Shown one piece after another: positions 15,797 to 24,538 of a stretch of DNA of 41,882 nucleotides; position 1 is the first letter of the stretch; the number at the start of each line of letters is the position of its first letter. Origin of the DNA: an uncultured Eggerthella sp. (GTDB lineage: Bacteria; Actinomycetota; Coriobacteriia; Coriobacteriales; Eggerthellaceae); contig UPYK01000015.1 in NCBI GenBank assembly GCA_900538545.1, positions 1 through 41,882 on the forward strand, written 5' to 3'. The notes under the pieces were generated by a model, which searched no databases, was not told where the DNA came from, and saw only the letters and a program-made list of their open reading frames with translations. The translations under genes and the position numbers were made by a program.

Positions 15797-18283
15797 ATGC
15801 CTAAGAACCATCTGCTCAGTTCGATTAGTGCTCAGGAGGGGAGTGTTGCAACGTGCAAAACACGTACGTCCGTGCAGAAGCTCTCTTTGAAGATGAGCGC
15901 TTTCTTTGCGGCGATCTGTCTTTTGGCAGCAGCGCTCTTCGCACTTGCACCGGGCAATCTCGCGCACGCGACTGAATACCACGATCCCGACAATGCCGAT
16001 GTAACGTACACCTACACCGAAGAAGATGGTACTGCTCATATCACCGGCATTACGACCACCAACGATGTGACAGAGGCGAAGATTCCCGGCACTATTGAGA
16101 TCAATGGCACTGAAGGAACCACCTTTCTTCCGGTAGCGCGCGTGACCTTTGCACAGGGTGTCTCGACTATCACCTCGCTCGATCTTTCGGCTTGTAGCGA
16201 CCTTACCTCGTTCTATTGCGCTTCCTCTACGCTCGAAGCTGCAAAATTCCAGGGTACCGGTAAGCTAACGTCGATCGAGTTCATCACGCCTGCAGGCAAT
16301 CTCTCTTCTTTGGATCTGGTCGGATGTTCGGAGCTTACCAAGCTTGTGGTGAACAACAACAAGTTGACCGGCTTCGATGTTTCTGGGTGCCCTAATCTTG
16401 AAGAGCTGCAGTTCAACAATAACAAGGTGACCGAGTTGAGCTTGATCCATCATGAGAAGCTGACCGCATTGCAGTGCTCTGCCAATGAGCTCACCGCGCT
16501 CGATCTTACGAATTGCCCTGAGCTTACTTCGGTTGAATGCAACGCTAATAAGCTCACTTCGTTGAAGCTTCCTGCAAATGCGAAGATCACGTTCCTGCAG
16601 TGTGCAGAGAACGAGCTCACCGAACTCGATCTTTCTGCTTGCACAGCGCTTACCTCGCTCAATTGCGTTTCCAATAAGCTTACGACGCTGAATGTGGCAC
16701 CGTGCACGGCACTCGAGACCCTTACCTGCTCGGATAACCAGCTGACTGCTCTTGATGTTTCTGCGCTTGGGGATCTCAAGTCTCTTGTATGCGAGAACAA
16801 CAAGATCGCTTCGCTCGACATCAGCAAGAACACCAAGCTCACCGATCTGGTCTGCAACGGGAACAGCATCACTGATACTGCGGCACTCGAAGCGTGGCTT
16901 GCAGTCGATGGTCACGAGGGCAAGGTCACTCCTCAGAATGTGACGCCCGATCCTAAACCAGAGGATCCGAAACCCGAAGATCCTAAACCGGATACTCCCG
17001 ATCCAGATGATCCTGTGAATCCCGAGCCGAGCAATCCTGCTACAGGCACGTGGGTACACAGCTCCAAGGGCTGGTGGTACGACTACGGCAACAACAAGTA
17101 TGCAATTGGTTGGCTCAAGCTTGATTCCGGCACCTATCACTTCGACAGCAACGGCTGGATGGATACCGGCTGGAAGCAGATCGATGGCTCCTGGTATTAC
17201 TTCAAGAGCTCTGGCGCTATGACCACAGGCTGGCAGAAGGTCAAGAACACTTGGTACTACCTGGGTGAAGATGGCAAGATGCTCACGGGTAAGCAGGTGA
17301 TCAAGGACAAGACGTACTTCCTCACCGAATCGGGCTCCAAAGCTGGTGCGATGGTTACCGGTTGGAACCATGAAGAGAACAACACCAAGTGGTATTACTA
17401 CAACCCTTCAGGCGATATGGCGCTTGGTTGGAAGAAGGTAAAGAACGTTTGGTATTACCTGAATCCGCAGACGGGCGTCATGGAAACCGGATTAGTGAAT
17501 GATGGCAAAGCAGATTATTATCTGAGCGATTCTGGCGCTATGCAGACTGGCTGGAAGAGCGTCGAAGGCAAATGGTATTACTTCAACAACTCTGGCGCGA
17601 TGGCTAAGGGTTGGGCAAAGGTGAAGAGCACCTGGTACTACCTGAACCCTGAGACGGGCGTTATGGAAACCGGCTGGGTCAACGATGGCAAGGCAACGTA
17701 TTACATGCTTTCATCTGGCGCGATGGCCACTGGTTGGAAGCACATCGATAACAAGTGGTATTACTTCGCATCGAATGGCGCTATGACCAAGGGCTGGGTC
17801 GATGTTAAGAGCAAGCGTTATTACCTGGATGACAATGGCGTGATGCTTACGGGCAAGCAGACCATCAAAGAGAAGACCTACTTCTTCAACGAAGATGGTG
17901 CGATGCAGACTGGTTGGGTCAAAGAAGGCGATACCTGGTTCTATTACAACGCACCTTCGGGCGAGATGGCCAAAGGCTGGATCAGCCTCAAGAATAAGTG
18001 GTATTACCTCAACCCTGAAGATGGTGCCATGATCACGGGCTGGCTCGATGACAAGAGCGCGAAATATCATTTCGCGGCATCTGGTGAAATGCAGACTGGC
18101 TGGCAAGAGATCGATAAGAAGTGGTATTACTTCGATGAGTCTGGCGTCATGCAAGTGAGCAAGTGGGTCGGTGATTATTACGTCGGCTCTGATGGCATCA
18201 TGGCAACGGACGCTTGGGTCGATAAAGATCAAGCCTACGTTGGCCCCGACGGCAAGAAAGATCCGAACAAGAAGCGCAGCTAA
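15797..18283 (+). CDS. Large secreted LRR protein with choline-binding-type cell-wall repeats
   Basis: An 828-residue predicted surface protein and paralogue of the protein at 108-1706. A signal peptide (hydrophobic AFFAAICLLAAALFALAP, cleavage near AHA) precedes a short beta-rich region. About eleven internalin-like leucine-rich repeats of roughly 21 residues follow, with the pattern LTxLxCxxNxLTxLDLxxC. A Pro/Asp/Lys linker (nt 16951-17040, PKPEDPKPED-like) leads to about twenty CW_binding_1-type repeats (GWWYDYG, GAMxTGW, KWYYLNP) to the C-terminus. ATG 15797 was chosen because AAGGAGG lies six bases upstream; the ATG at 15758 has no ribosome site. Unlike the paralogue, it has no homopolymer tract and its start is in frame, so it should be constitutively readable. 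LRRs probably bind a host or bacterial ligand (inference), and there is no LPXTG anchor. Confidence 0.88.
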   Translation: MPKNHLLSSISAQEGSVATCKTRTSVQKLSLKMSAFFAAICLLAAALFALAPGNLAHATEYHDPDNADVTYTYTEEDGTAHITGITTTNDVTEAKIPGTIEINGTEGTTFLPVARVTFAQGVSTITSLDLSACSDLTSFYCASSTLEAAKFQGTGKLTSIEFITPAGNLSSLDLVGCSELTKLVVNNNKLTGFDVSGCPNLEELQFNNNKVTELSLIHHEKLTALQCSANELTALDLTNCPELTSVECNANKLTSLKLPANAKITFLQCAENELTELDLSACTALTSLNCVSNKLTTLNVAPCTALETLTCSDNQLTALDVSALGDLKSLVCENNKIASLDISKNTKLTDLVCNGNSITDTAALEAWLAVDGHEGKVTPQNVTPDPKPEDPKPEDPKPDTPDPDDPVNPEPSNPATGTWVHSSKGWWYDYGNNKYAIGWLKLDSGTYHFDSNGWMDTGWKQIDGSWYYFKSSGAMTTGWQKVKNTWYYLGEDGKMLTGKQVIKDKTYFLTESGSKAGAMVTGWNHEENNTKWYYYNPSGDMALGWKKVKNVWYYLNPQTGVMETGLVNDGKADYYLSDSGAMQTGWKSVEGKWYYFNNSGAMAKGWAKVKSTWYYLNPETGVMETGWVNDGKATYYMLSSGAMATGWKHIDNKWYYFASNGAMTKGWVDVKSKRYYLDDNGVMLTGKQTIKEKTYFFNEDGAMQTGWVKEGDTWFYYNAPSGEMAKGWISLKNKWYYLNPEDGAMITGWLDDKSAKYHFAASGEMQTGWQEIDKKWYYFDESGVMQVSKWVGDYYVGSDGIMATDAWVDKDQAYVGPDGKKDPNKKRS
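17050..18240 (+). repeat. Tandem cell-wall-binding repeats (DNA level)
   Basis: About twenty units of roughly 60 bases encode aromatic/glycine repeats with recurring TGGTATTACTTCA-like and GGCGCTATG-like cores. Several pairs are near-identical over tens of bases, such as those around 17455 and 17640. They offer homology for repeat-number change and for exchange with 1033-1690. Confidence 0.75.
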
Positions 18284-18305
18284 CCTAAACTTGCCCTTCG
18301 AATTC

Positions 18306-18333
18306 TTGACGTGCGGGCATTGTTTGTTACTAT
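18306..18333 (+). promoter_or_regulatory. Promoter of the tRNA-Pro gene
   Basis: TTGACG (18306-18311) and TACTAT (18328-18333) are separated by 16 bases and sit 22 bases before the mature tRNA 5' end, consistent with a short leader. Confidence 0.7.
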
Positions 18334-18355
18334 AGATGATGCTGTTTTGAGCAAT

Positions 18356-18432
<77 letters not shown>

Positions 18433-18439
18433 GAAATCT

Positions 18440-18473
18440 AAACGGGAGAGCAATCGCTCTCCCGTTTTGTTTG
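18440..18473 (+). terminator. Rho-independent terminator of the tRNA-Pro gene
   Basis: AAACGGGAGAGC (18440-18451) pairs perfectly with GCTCTCCCGTTT (18456-18467) around an AATC loop and is followed by TGTTTGT. Confidence 0.9.
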
Positions 18474-18484
18474 TGCGGGACGAC

Positions 18485-18501
18485 TGCCTGCGTAGCAGGC
18501 A
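18485..18501. other. Short palindrome in the leader interval of the DUF1846 gene
   Basis: TGCCTGC-GTA-GCAGGCA is a 7-bp inverted repeat with a 3-base centre in the 225-base gap between the tRNA and the DUF1846 gene. A TACTAT -10-like box at 18568-18573 with a weak TTTTCT -35 (18546-18551) lies downstream, so it could act as an upstream operator. Function is not established and nothing else is visible in the gap. Confidence 0.25.
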
Positions 18502-18657
18502 TGGACTTTGTCACCTTTTGAAGTATGCATTTCAAAATTCAAGGGTTTTCTTTTGTCTTGATTTCAGTACTATGAATACAGCATTCTCGCCAGGCGATCG
18601 CAGGTTTTGCAGTTGCCAAAGCACGTCGCAGAAGTTCGTTTTAGAAAGTGGGTAGCC

Positions 18658-20139
18658 ATGCGCATTGGATTCGATAACGATAAGTACATTTCAATGCAGG
18701 CTGAACATATCAAGAAACGCATCGAACAACTGGGCGGCAAGCTCTATCTGGAATTTGGCGGCAAGCTCTTCGACGATATGCATGCTTCACGCGTTCTTCC
18801 TGGTTTCAAGCCCGATGCAAAGGTCTCGATGCTCAAATCCATGAAGAACGATGTTGAGATCATCTTCGCTATCAACGCTAACGATATCGAACAGAATAAG
18901 GTACGCAGCGACCTTGGCATTTCCTACGACGAGGATGTTTTGCGCCTGATGGATATCTTGCGCGGCATGGGCTTTTACGTGGGCGCGGTGGTCATCACGC
19001 AATACAGCGGCCAGACTGCTGCTGATGCGTTCCGCCATCGTCTCAAAGCGCTTGGCATCACGTCTTATCTGCATTACCCGATTCCCGGGTATCCGAATGA
19101 TATCGCGCGCATCGTAAGCGATGAAGGCTACGGCAGGAATGAATACATCGAAACCACGCGCCCGCTCGTGGTGGTAACGGCTCCTGGTCCTGGCTCGGGC
19201 AAGATGGCAACGTGCCTTTCGCAGCTCTACCACGAGAACAAGCGCGGCGTGAAGGCGGGCTACGCAAAATACGAGACCTTCCCGGTCTGGAATCTGCCGC
19301 TCAATCATCCCGTGAACATCGCCTATGAAGCTGCTACTCTCGACCTGAACGATGCGAACATCATTGATCCCTTCCAACTTGAAGCCTACGGCGAAGTGAC
19401 CGTGAATTACAACCGCGATGTCGAGATATTCCCCGTGCTCAAAGCTATGATGGACCGCATCTCAGGGCACTGCCCGTATCAATCGCCGACCGACATGGGC
19501 GTGAACATGGCAGGCTTCGCGATCATCGATGACGAAGCCTGTTCGGATGCTGCTCGTCGCGAGATCGTGCGCCGCTATTACCAGACCGCTACCGAGGTCA
19601 AGCGCAGCGGCATGGGGCAGGATCAGGTCGAGAAGTGTGAGCTGCTCATGAACCAGGCAGGTGTTGGCGCCAACGATCTCAAAGCGCGCTCTGCAGCCCT
19701 GCTCAAGGAAGAGATCACGGGCGCTCCCGTGGGCGCGATCATGCTGCCTGATGGGGAAGTGGTCACGGGCAAGACCTCCACGAATCTCGGTGCTGCCGCG
19801 TGTACGCTCATCAATGCGCTCAAGGCTATGGCGGGTGTCGATCCCGATGCCGACGTTATTTCCGACGAAGCCATCGAGCCCATCTGCAAGCTCAAGACCA
19901 ACGTGCTCGAATCCAACAATCCGCGTCTCCACTCCGATGAGACCATCATCGCGCTTGCGATCAGCTCTGCCACCAATGAAACTGCGAAGAAGGTTCTCGA
20001 TTGCGTCGAGAACCTGCGCGGTTGCGATGCGTTCTTCTCGGTCATCATCTCTGAGACCGATGAACAGTTCTACAAGCGCCTCGGTATGAATATTTGCTGC
20101 GAGCCGAAATACGAGCTCCATCGCTACTACCATAAATAG
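18658..20139 (+). CDS. DUF1846 domain-containing protein
   Basis: A 493-residue soluble protein matching the DUF1846 family along its whole length; its biochemical role is not established. The N-terminus IGFDNDKYISMQAEHI, LGGKLYLEFGGKLFDDMHASRVLPGF and the glycine-rich nucleotide-like segment VVTAPGPGSGKMATCLSQLYHE are family hallmarks. The middle contains SPTDMGVNMAGF, and the C-terminal third LPDGEVVTGKTSTNLGAAA. The GPGSGK segment resembles a P-loop but I do not claim ATPase activity. ATG 18658 was chosen because the protein family starts there; its ribosome site is weak. The gene stands alone between the tRNA and a metallo-hydrolase gene 43 bases downstream, with which it may be cotranscribed. 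Confidence 0.9.
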   Translation: MRIGFDNDKYISMQAEHIKKRIEQLGGKLYLEFGGKLFDDMHASRVLPGFKPDAKVSMLKSMKNDVEIIFAINANDIEQNKVRSDLGISYDEDVLRLMDILRGMGFYVGAVVITQYSGQTAADAFRHRLKALGITSYLHYPIPGYPNDIARIVSDEGYGRNEYIETTRPLVVVTAPGPGSGKMATCLSQLYHENKRGVKAGYAKYETFPVWNLPLNHPVNIAYEAATLDLNDANIIDPFQLEAYGEVTVNYNRDVEIFPVLKAMMDRISGHCPYQSPTDMGVNMAGFAIIDDEACSDAARREIVRRYYQTATEVKRSGMGQDQVEKCELLMNQAGVGANDLKARSAALLKEEITGAPVGAIMLPDGEVVTGKTSTNLGAAACTLINALKAMAGVDPDADVISDEAIEPICKLKTNVLESNNPRLHSDETIIALAISSATNETAKKVLDCVENLRGCDAFFSVIISETDEQFYKRLGMNICCEPKYELHRYYHK

Positions 20140-20182
20140 GGCTCTTTCCTGCATGGCATTCATGAGCTAAGAGCAAGGAGTG

Positions 20183-21094
20183 ATGTTGTTTCAAGACGAA
20201 GAGCAAGGGCTGACGCGTGCGCATATCGAAGCGCATCGCGAGAATCACGTGTCGCTTGCAGCCGATAACCGCGCAAAGCACACCTCTTCATCGGCGCGCC
20301 TCAACTTGATCGTTATCGGCAGCGGGAGCAAGGGTAATGCTTCGGTGGTCTATGATCGCGTTACGGGTGAAGGCGTTTTGATCGATGCGGGCATCTGCAA
20401 GCGCGATGTGTTCGCCTTCAGCGCAGAAGGCGGCTTCGATATGGCCAATCTCAAGGGTGTTCTCATCTCCCATAATCATTCTGATCACGTGAAGAACCTC
20501 GGGGTCATCCTGCGCGGGCTGCGTTCGCAAGGCATAGAAGTGCCGCTCTACTTGCATCCCGAAACGCTCGCCGCGAGCAAGGAGCTCAAACAAGCCCAGG
20601 ATTCGAACGAGATCATCTTCTTCGAAGCAGGCCAGAAGCACGCGATCGGAGCCTTGGATGTTTCGATCCTGCCTACCTCGCACGATGCGCCCGCTTCGTT
20701 CGCTTTCAAGCTCGAATGCGGAGCCGATGCGCTTGGATTCATCACCGATACTGGCGTGGTGCTCCCCGAAGCGCTCGAAGGCTTGCGTGGGGTGCGCATC
20801 CTCGGTCTTGAGTCCAATCACGATGAGCAGATGCTCAAAACGGGACCCTATCCGCGCATGCTGAAAGAACGGGTCGGATCAGAAGTGGGGCATTTGAGCA
20901 ACGCGCAGGCGGCCGATGCGCTCGCTGCGCTCATGCACAGTGGACTCGAAACGGTCGTTGCACTCCACATCTCTGAGAACAACAACACCTATCGTTTGCC
21001 GGTCGAGACGCTGCGTGGGGTGGTCGCGCGAGCAGAAGCAGAAGTTTCCGTGGTGTGCTCCTATCAGAAACGACCTGTGTTCATCATCGGGTAA
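20183..21094 (+). CDS. Metallo-beta-lactamase-fold hydrolase (YycJ/WalJ-like)
   Basis: A 303-residue MBL-fold phosphodiesterase-type hydrolase, probably binding two metals. The zinc motif HxHxDH appears as SHNHSDHVKNL. Downstream ligands are likely H in LPTSHDAPAS, D in GFITDTGV and H in ALHISENNN. The opening strand IVIGSGSKGNASVVYD and LIDAGICKR fit the YycJ/WalJ group, which in Firmicutes works with the WalKR locus; no walKR genes are here. An N-terminal extension of about 35 residues before the fold is poorly conserved. The start is unsure: GTG 20180 and ATG 20183 crowd the AAGGAG at 20175-20180, and TTG 20186 has the better spacing. Confidence 0.85.
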   Translation: MLFQDEEQGLTRAHIEAHRENHVSLAADNRAKHTSSSARLNLIVIGSGSKGNASVVYDRVTGEGVLIDAGICKRDVFAFSAEGGFDMANLKGVLISHNHSDHVKNLGVILRGLRSQGIEVPLYLHPETLAASKELKQAQDSNEIIFFEAGQKHAIGALDVSILPTSHDAPASFAFKLECGADALGFITDTGVVLPEALEGLRGVRILGLESNHDEQMLKTGPYPRMLKERVGSEVGHLSNAQAADALAALMHSGLETVVALHISENNNTYRLPVETLRGVVARAEAEVSVVCSYQKRPVFIIG

Positions 21095-21193
21095 GCCCAG
21101 TTCGCAAATACTGCCCGGCCCAACCCACTTACCGAACATATTATCTCCATAAACGAAGCGTGCAGCGTGCAACCAACATGAAGTAATAGAGTG

Positions 21194-21224
21194 AAAATGA
21201 GACTGATTAAGTCTCGTTTTATTA
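21194..21224 (+). terminator. Terminator or attenuator in front of the ech operon
   Basis: AAAATGAGACT (21194-21204) pairs with AGTCTCGTTTT (21210-21220), including one T-G pair, around a GATTA loop and is followed by ATTATG. It would end the hydrolase gene transcript. Only 27 bases separate it from the echA start, too little for a separate promoter, so ech transcripts should contain this hairpin. Confidence 0.65.
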
Positions 21225-21228
21225 TGAG

Positions 21229-21243
21229 CTCCTAAAAAAGGAG
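21229..21243 (+). promoter_or_regulatory. Hairpin masking the echA ribosome-binding site
   Basis: CTCCT (21229-21233) is complementary to AGGAG (21239-21243) across an AAAAA loop. AGGAG is part of the AGGAGG site for echA (ATG 21252). Folding would hide the site. It is a short stem and could be incidental. Confidence 0.45.
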
Positions 21244-21251
21244 GAACAAGC

Positions 21252-23180
21252 ATGGAGATGATAGGATTTCTAATCCTCTTTCCTCTTGTTGTTGCCGCTC
21301 TCTTGCTGATCTTTCGGCAGAACAAGGTAAGAAATGCGATCGTGTGGGTTGCGAGCATCGTCATCATGGGCGCTTCTATTGCGTTCGTTGCGATGAACAT
21401 CGGCACACCGGGGCAATATTTCCTGTTCGAGTCCGTTGTGGTCGATTGGGCATCAATAGCTATCAGCGTGATCGTCGGCGCAATCGTTATCTTCTACAGC
21501 GTCAAGTATCGAAGGTTCTGGGTGCTGGGCCTTGCGGCCATCCAGCTTATCGGCACGCTCATCTTCGAGTTCGGATGCGCGCACGATATCGTGTGCACCC
21601 GCGGTCTTTATGTCGATTCGCTCTCGCTCATCATGACGCTCATCATCGGTCTTGTGGGCGCAGGCATCTGCATCTACTCCATTGGCTACATGGAGGACTT
21701 CCAGGCCGAACATAAGCATGAAGCGGATCGTCGTCCGCGTTTCTTCGCACTCATGTTCATCTTCCTTGCAGCGATGTATGCGATCATCTTCTGCAACAAT
21801 CTCATCTGGCTCTATGCTGGTTGGGAGATCACCACGGTTTGCTCCTTCCTCCTCATCGGCTATACCCGCACTGAGGAAGCGATCGCGAACGCATTCCGCC
21901 AGATCGTCATGAACATGGTCGGCGGCATCGCCTTTCTGGCTGCGCTCTTCTTCATGGTGCTCGAATTCAACACCGTCGATTTCCTCGACTTCATCGTCAT
22001 CGGCACGTTCGCGCCGGCGCTCGTGGTATTCCCGCTCACGTGCTTGAGCCTTGCGGGCATGACCAAAGCGGCGCAGATGCCGTTCCATACCTGGCTGTTG
22101 GGCGCTATGGTCGCGCCGACGCCCACGAGTGCGCTTCTGCATTCATCCACCATGGTGAAGGCGGGCGTATTCATGCTCATCAAGTGCGCACCCATCTATG
22201 CGGTGTCGTTCGGGCCCTCCATCTTCGTCATCTTGGTGGGTGGCCTTACGTTCCTGTTCTGCTCGTTCCTTGCCATCTCGCAGGTGAATGCCAAGCGCGT
22301 GCTCGCATATTCGACCATCGCGAACCTTGGCCTCATCACGGCTTGCGCGGGCGTTGGTACCGCAGAGGCGATCTGGGCAGCGATCTTCCTCGTCATCTTC
22401 CACGCTATCGCGAAGAGCTTGCTCTTCCTGTGCGTGGGCACCGCAGAGCATCACATCGGCTCTCGTAACATCGAAGACATGGACACGCTCTTCGAGCGCA
22501 TGCCGAAGCTCGCACGTCTTATGATGCTCGGTATCATGATCATGTTCATCGCGCCATTCGGTATGCTCATCGCGAAGTGGGCAACGCTCATCACGCTCAT
22601 CGGAACGCGTCAGATCGCGCTCATCCTCATGCTGGCGTTCGGCTCAGCAGCTACCTTCATGTTCTGGGCGAAATGGCTCGGCAAGCTTGCGGGCATCGCA
22701 AGCGAGCCCGATAACGTGGAGGTCACCGTGCATAAGAGCGAATGGCTCTCGCTTGCGCTCATGGCGGTGCTCGCCGTGCTTGCTTGTGCGCTCATCCCGG
22801 TCATCTCGAACTTCATGGTCGAGCCTTATGTCAGCTCGATCCTCGGCATGAGTATCCAGCCGATCCGCGACGAGAACCTCTATCTGTCCACCATCATCGT
22901 CTTGTTCATGGTGATCATGATGTTCGGCGTGCTGCGCAAGAACACGAAGGCGAAGAAGGCCAGCGTGTATCTCTCCGGCGTCTCGGTCGAGAATGAATCG
23001 CGCGTCTATTTGAATGCGCTCTCGAAACCGCAGGAGGCTACTGCGCGCAACTGGTACATGGAGGACTGGTTCGGCGAGGCGAAGCTCACGCCCGTTGGCA
23101 CCATCATCTGCTACATTCTCATACTCATTGCATTCATCTGGGCGATCATCGCTACCATCGGATTCACGGCACTGTTCTAA
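21252..23180 (+). CDS. echA: Ech-type hydrogenase subunit A (NuoL/antiporter-like)
   Basis: A 642-residue integral membrane subunit homologous to complex I NuoL and Mrp antiporter subunits. It is expected to carry protons or sodium ions when the hydrogenase turns over. About fifteen or more hydrophobic segments are seen. The conserved core includes the helix with LIWLYAGWEITTVCSFLLIGY (functional Glu), the segment MTKAAQMPFHTWLLGAM with APTPTSALLHSSTMVKAG, and the broken-helix region of the antiporter fold. A cytoplasmic/periplasmic tail with a last helix follows. AGGAGG lies seven bases before ATG 21252. It opens the six-gene operon echABCDEF in the same order as the Methanosarcina barkeri ech operon. 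Confidence 0.9.
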   Translation: MEMIGFLILFPLVVAALLLIFRQNKVRNAIVWVASIVIMGASIAFVAMNIGTPGQYFLFESVVVDWASIAISVIVGAIVIFYSVKYRRFWVLGLAAIQLIGTLIFEFGCAHDIVCTRGLYVDSLSLIMTLIIGLVGAGICIYSIGYMEDFQAEHKHEADRRPRFFALMFIFLAAMYAIIFCNNLIWLYAGWEITTVCSFLLIGYTRTEEAIANAFRQIVMNMVGGIAFLAALFFMVLEFNTVDFLDFIVIGTFAPALVVFPLTCLSLAGMTKAAQMPFHTWLLGAMVAPTPTSALLHSSTMVKAGVFMLIKCAPIYAVSFGPSIFVILVGGLTFLFCSFLAISQVNAKRVLAYSTIANLGLITACAGVGTAEAIWAAIFLVIFHAIAKSLLFLCVGTAEHHIGSRNIEDMDTLFERMPKLARLMMLGIMIMFIAPFGMLIAKWATLITLIGTRQIALILMLAFGSAATFMFWAKWLGKLAGIASEPDNVEVTVHKSEWLSLALMAVLAVLACALIPVISNFMVEPYVSSILGMSIQPIRDENLYLSTIIVLFMVIMMFGVLRKNTKAKKASVYLSGVSVENESRVYLNALSKPQEATARNWYMEDWFGEAKLTPVGTIICYILILIAFIWAIIATIGFTALF

Positions 23181-23195
23181 GAAAGGAGGCACATC

Positions 23196-24077
23196 GTGGA
23201 AACGCTTATTTCAATTCTCATCACGCTCGGCGCCTCGGTTGTCTTCGCGATCGTCGGAACGGTGCTCGGTTGTTTGCTCTCAGGCATCGACCGCATTATC
23301 TCAGCTCGCATGCAAGGTCGTGTAGGACCGCCGCTGCTGCAGCCTCTCTATGATGTTCGCAAGCTGTTCGCTAAGGACAATGTGGCAGTGAACGGCACGA
23401 TCGGCACCTATGTGGTCTGCGCGCTCATCTTCACGTTCCTTGCTGGCGGCATCTTCTTCTCAGGTGGGAACTTCCTTCTGTGCGTGTTCGTCATCACGCT
23501 TGCAGAGCTCATGTTCGTCATGGCAGCGTACGCATCGCGCTCGCCCTTCTCTGAAGCAGGCGCGCATCGCGAGAACCTGCAGATCATGGCGTATGAGCCC
23601 ATGGTGCTGTTGCTTGCGGTCGGCTTCTTCCAGGCGACGGGCAGCTTCGATATCGCGATCCTGCCGTTCTTGGATTCGCCCATCATCTTCAGCTTGTGGG
23701 GCGTTTTCTTGGGAATGCTGTTCATTCTTACGATTAAATTGAGGAAATCTCCGTTCGATCTCTCATATTCACATCATGCACATCAAGAACTGGTAAAAGG
23801 TGTAACTACCGAAATGTCGGGCAAGACGCTCGGTCAGATCGAGATCATGCACTGGTGCGAGAACATCCTCTACATGGGTTGGATCGTGATGTTCTTCATC
23901 TGGGGCAACCCTGTATCGATCGTGGTTGCGCTCATCGCGTTCATCCTGATCTACTTGCTTGAGATCTGGATCGACAACAACTTCGCTCGTGTGAAATGGC
24001 AACTGGTGTTGAAATCGACCTGGATCGTCACGCTCGTTCTCGGTGGTATCAATATCCTTGTTCTTGCATTCCTGTAA
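23196..24077 (+). CDS. echB: Ech-type hydrogenase subunit B (NuoH/HycD-like)
   Basis: A 293-residue membrane subunit homologous to complex I NuoH. It anchors the hydrophilic hydrogenase module and joins the electron path to ion movement. About eight helices are present. The conserved first loop GCLLSGIDRIISARMQGRVGPPLLQPLYDVRKLF carries the Arg/Pro signature of this family. The acidic loop region SPFSEAGAHRENLQIMAYEP and FDLSYSHHAHQELVKG match the NuoH-type segments near the quinone or small-subunit interface. The start is GTG 23196 with a strong AAAGGAGG upstream. It lies 15 bases after echA. Confidence 0.9.
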   Translation: METLISILITLGASVVFAIVGTVLGCLLSGIDRIISARMQGRVGPPLLQPLYDVRKLFAKDNVAVNGTIGTYVVCALIFTFLAGGIFFSGGNFLLCVFVITLAELMFVMAAYASRSPFSEAGAHRENLQIMAYEPMVLLLAVGFFQATGSFDIAILPFLDSPIIFSLWGVFLGMLFILTIKLRKSPFDLSYSHHAHQELVKGVTTEMSGKTLGQIEIMHWCENILYMGWIVMFFIWGNPVSIVVALIAFILIYLLEIWIDNNFARVKWQLVLKSTWIVTLVLGGINILVLAFL

Positions 24078-24086
24078 GGAGGTAAC

Positions 24087-24533
24087 ATGTCTTCTGTTTC
24101 AAAATCTCCTTGGATCATACATTACGACGGTTCGAGCTGTAACGGCTGCGATATCGAGGTGCTGGCCGCACTCACGCCGCTCTATGATGTCGAGCGTTTT
24201 GGCATCATCAATACGGGTAACCCCAAACACGCCGATATCTTCCTGGTTACGGGTGGCGTCAACGAGCGCAACATCGACGTGGTCAAGGAAATCTACGATC
24301 AGATGGTAGAGCCGAAGGTGGTCGTTGCTTGCGGTGTTTGCGCTTGCACGGCAGGCATCTTCAAAGATTGCTACAACATCATCGGCGGTGTCGATAAGGC
24401 TATTCCTGTGGATGTGTACGCGCCTGGTTGTGCGATCCGCCCTGAAGCCATCATCGATGCAGTGGTCGAAGGGATCGGCATCCTTGAGGAAAAGTCGAAG
24501 AAGCTCAAAGAAGAGAAGAAGAAAGGGGCGTAA
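24087..24533 (+). CDS. echC: Ech-type [NiFe] hydrogenase small subunit (NuoB-like)
   Basis: A 148-residue electron-transfer subunit homologous to NuoB, expected to hold the [4Fe-4S] cluster next to the NiFe site. Cysteines fit the family pattern: C18 and C21 in SSCNGCDIE, C85 or C87 in ACGVCACTAGIF, and C115 in YAPGCAIRPE. Family segments HADIFLVTGGVNERN and the proline after the last cysteine are present. The tail after residue 130 is lysine/glutamate rich (KKLKEEKKKGA). AAGGAGG precedes ATG 24087, nine bases after echB. Confidence 0.93.
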   Translation: MSSVSKSPWIIHYDGSSCNGCDIEVLAALTPLYDVERFGIINTGNPKHADIFLVTGGVNERNIDVVKEIYDQMVEPKVVVACGVCACTAGIFKDCYNIIGGVDKAIPVDVYAPGCAIRPEAIIDAVVEGIGILEEKSKKLKEEKKKGA

Positions 24534-24538
24534 GCGTT

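Noticed and set aside
17050..18240. CRISPR-like or satellite array
   Set aside because: The repeats are in frame, imperfect and encode aromatic cell-wall-binding units; there are no spacers.
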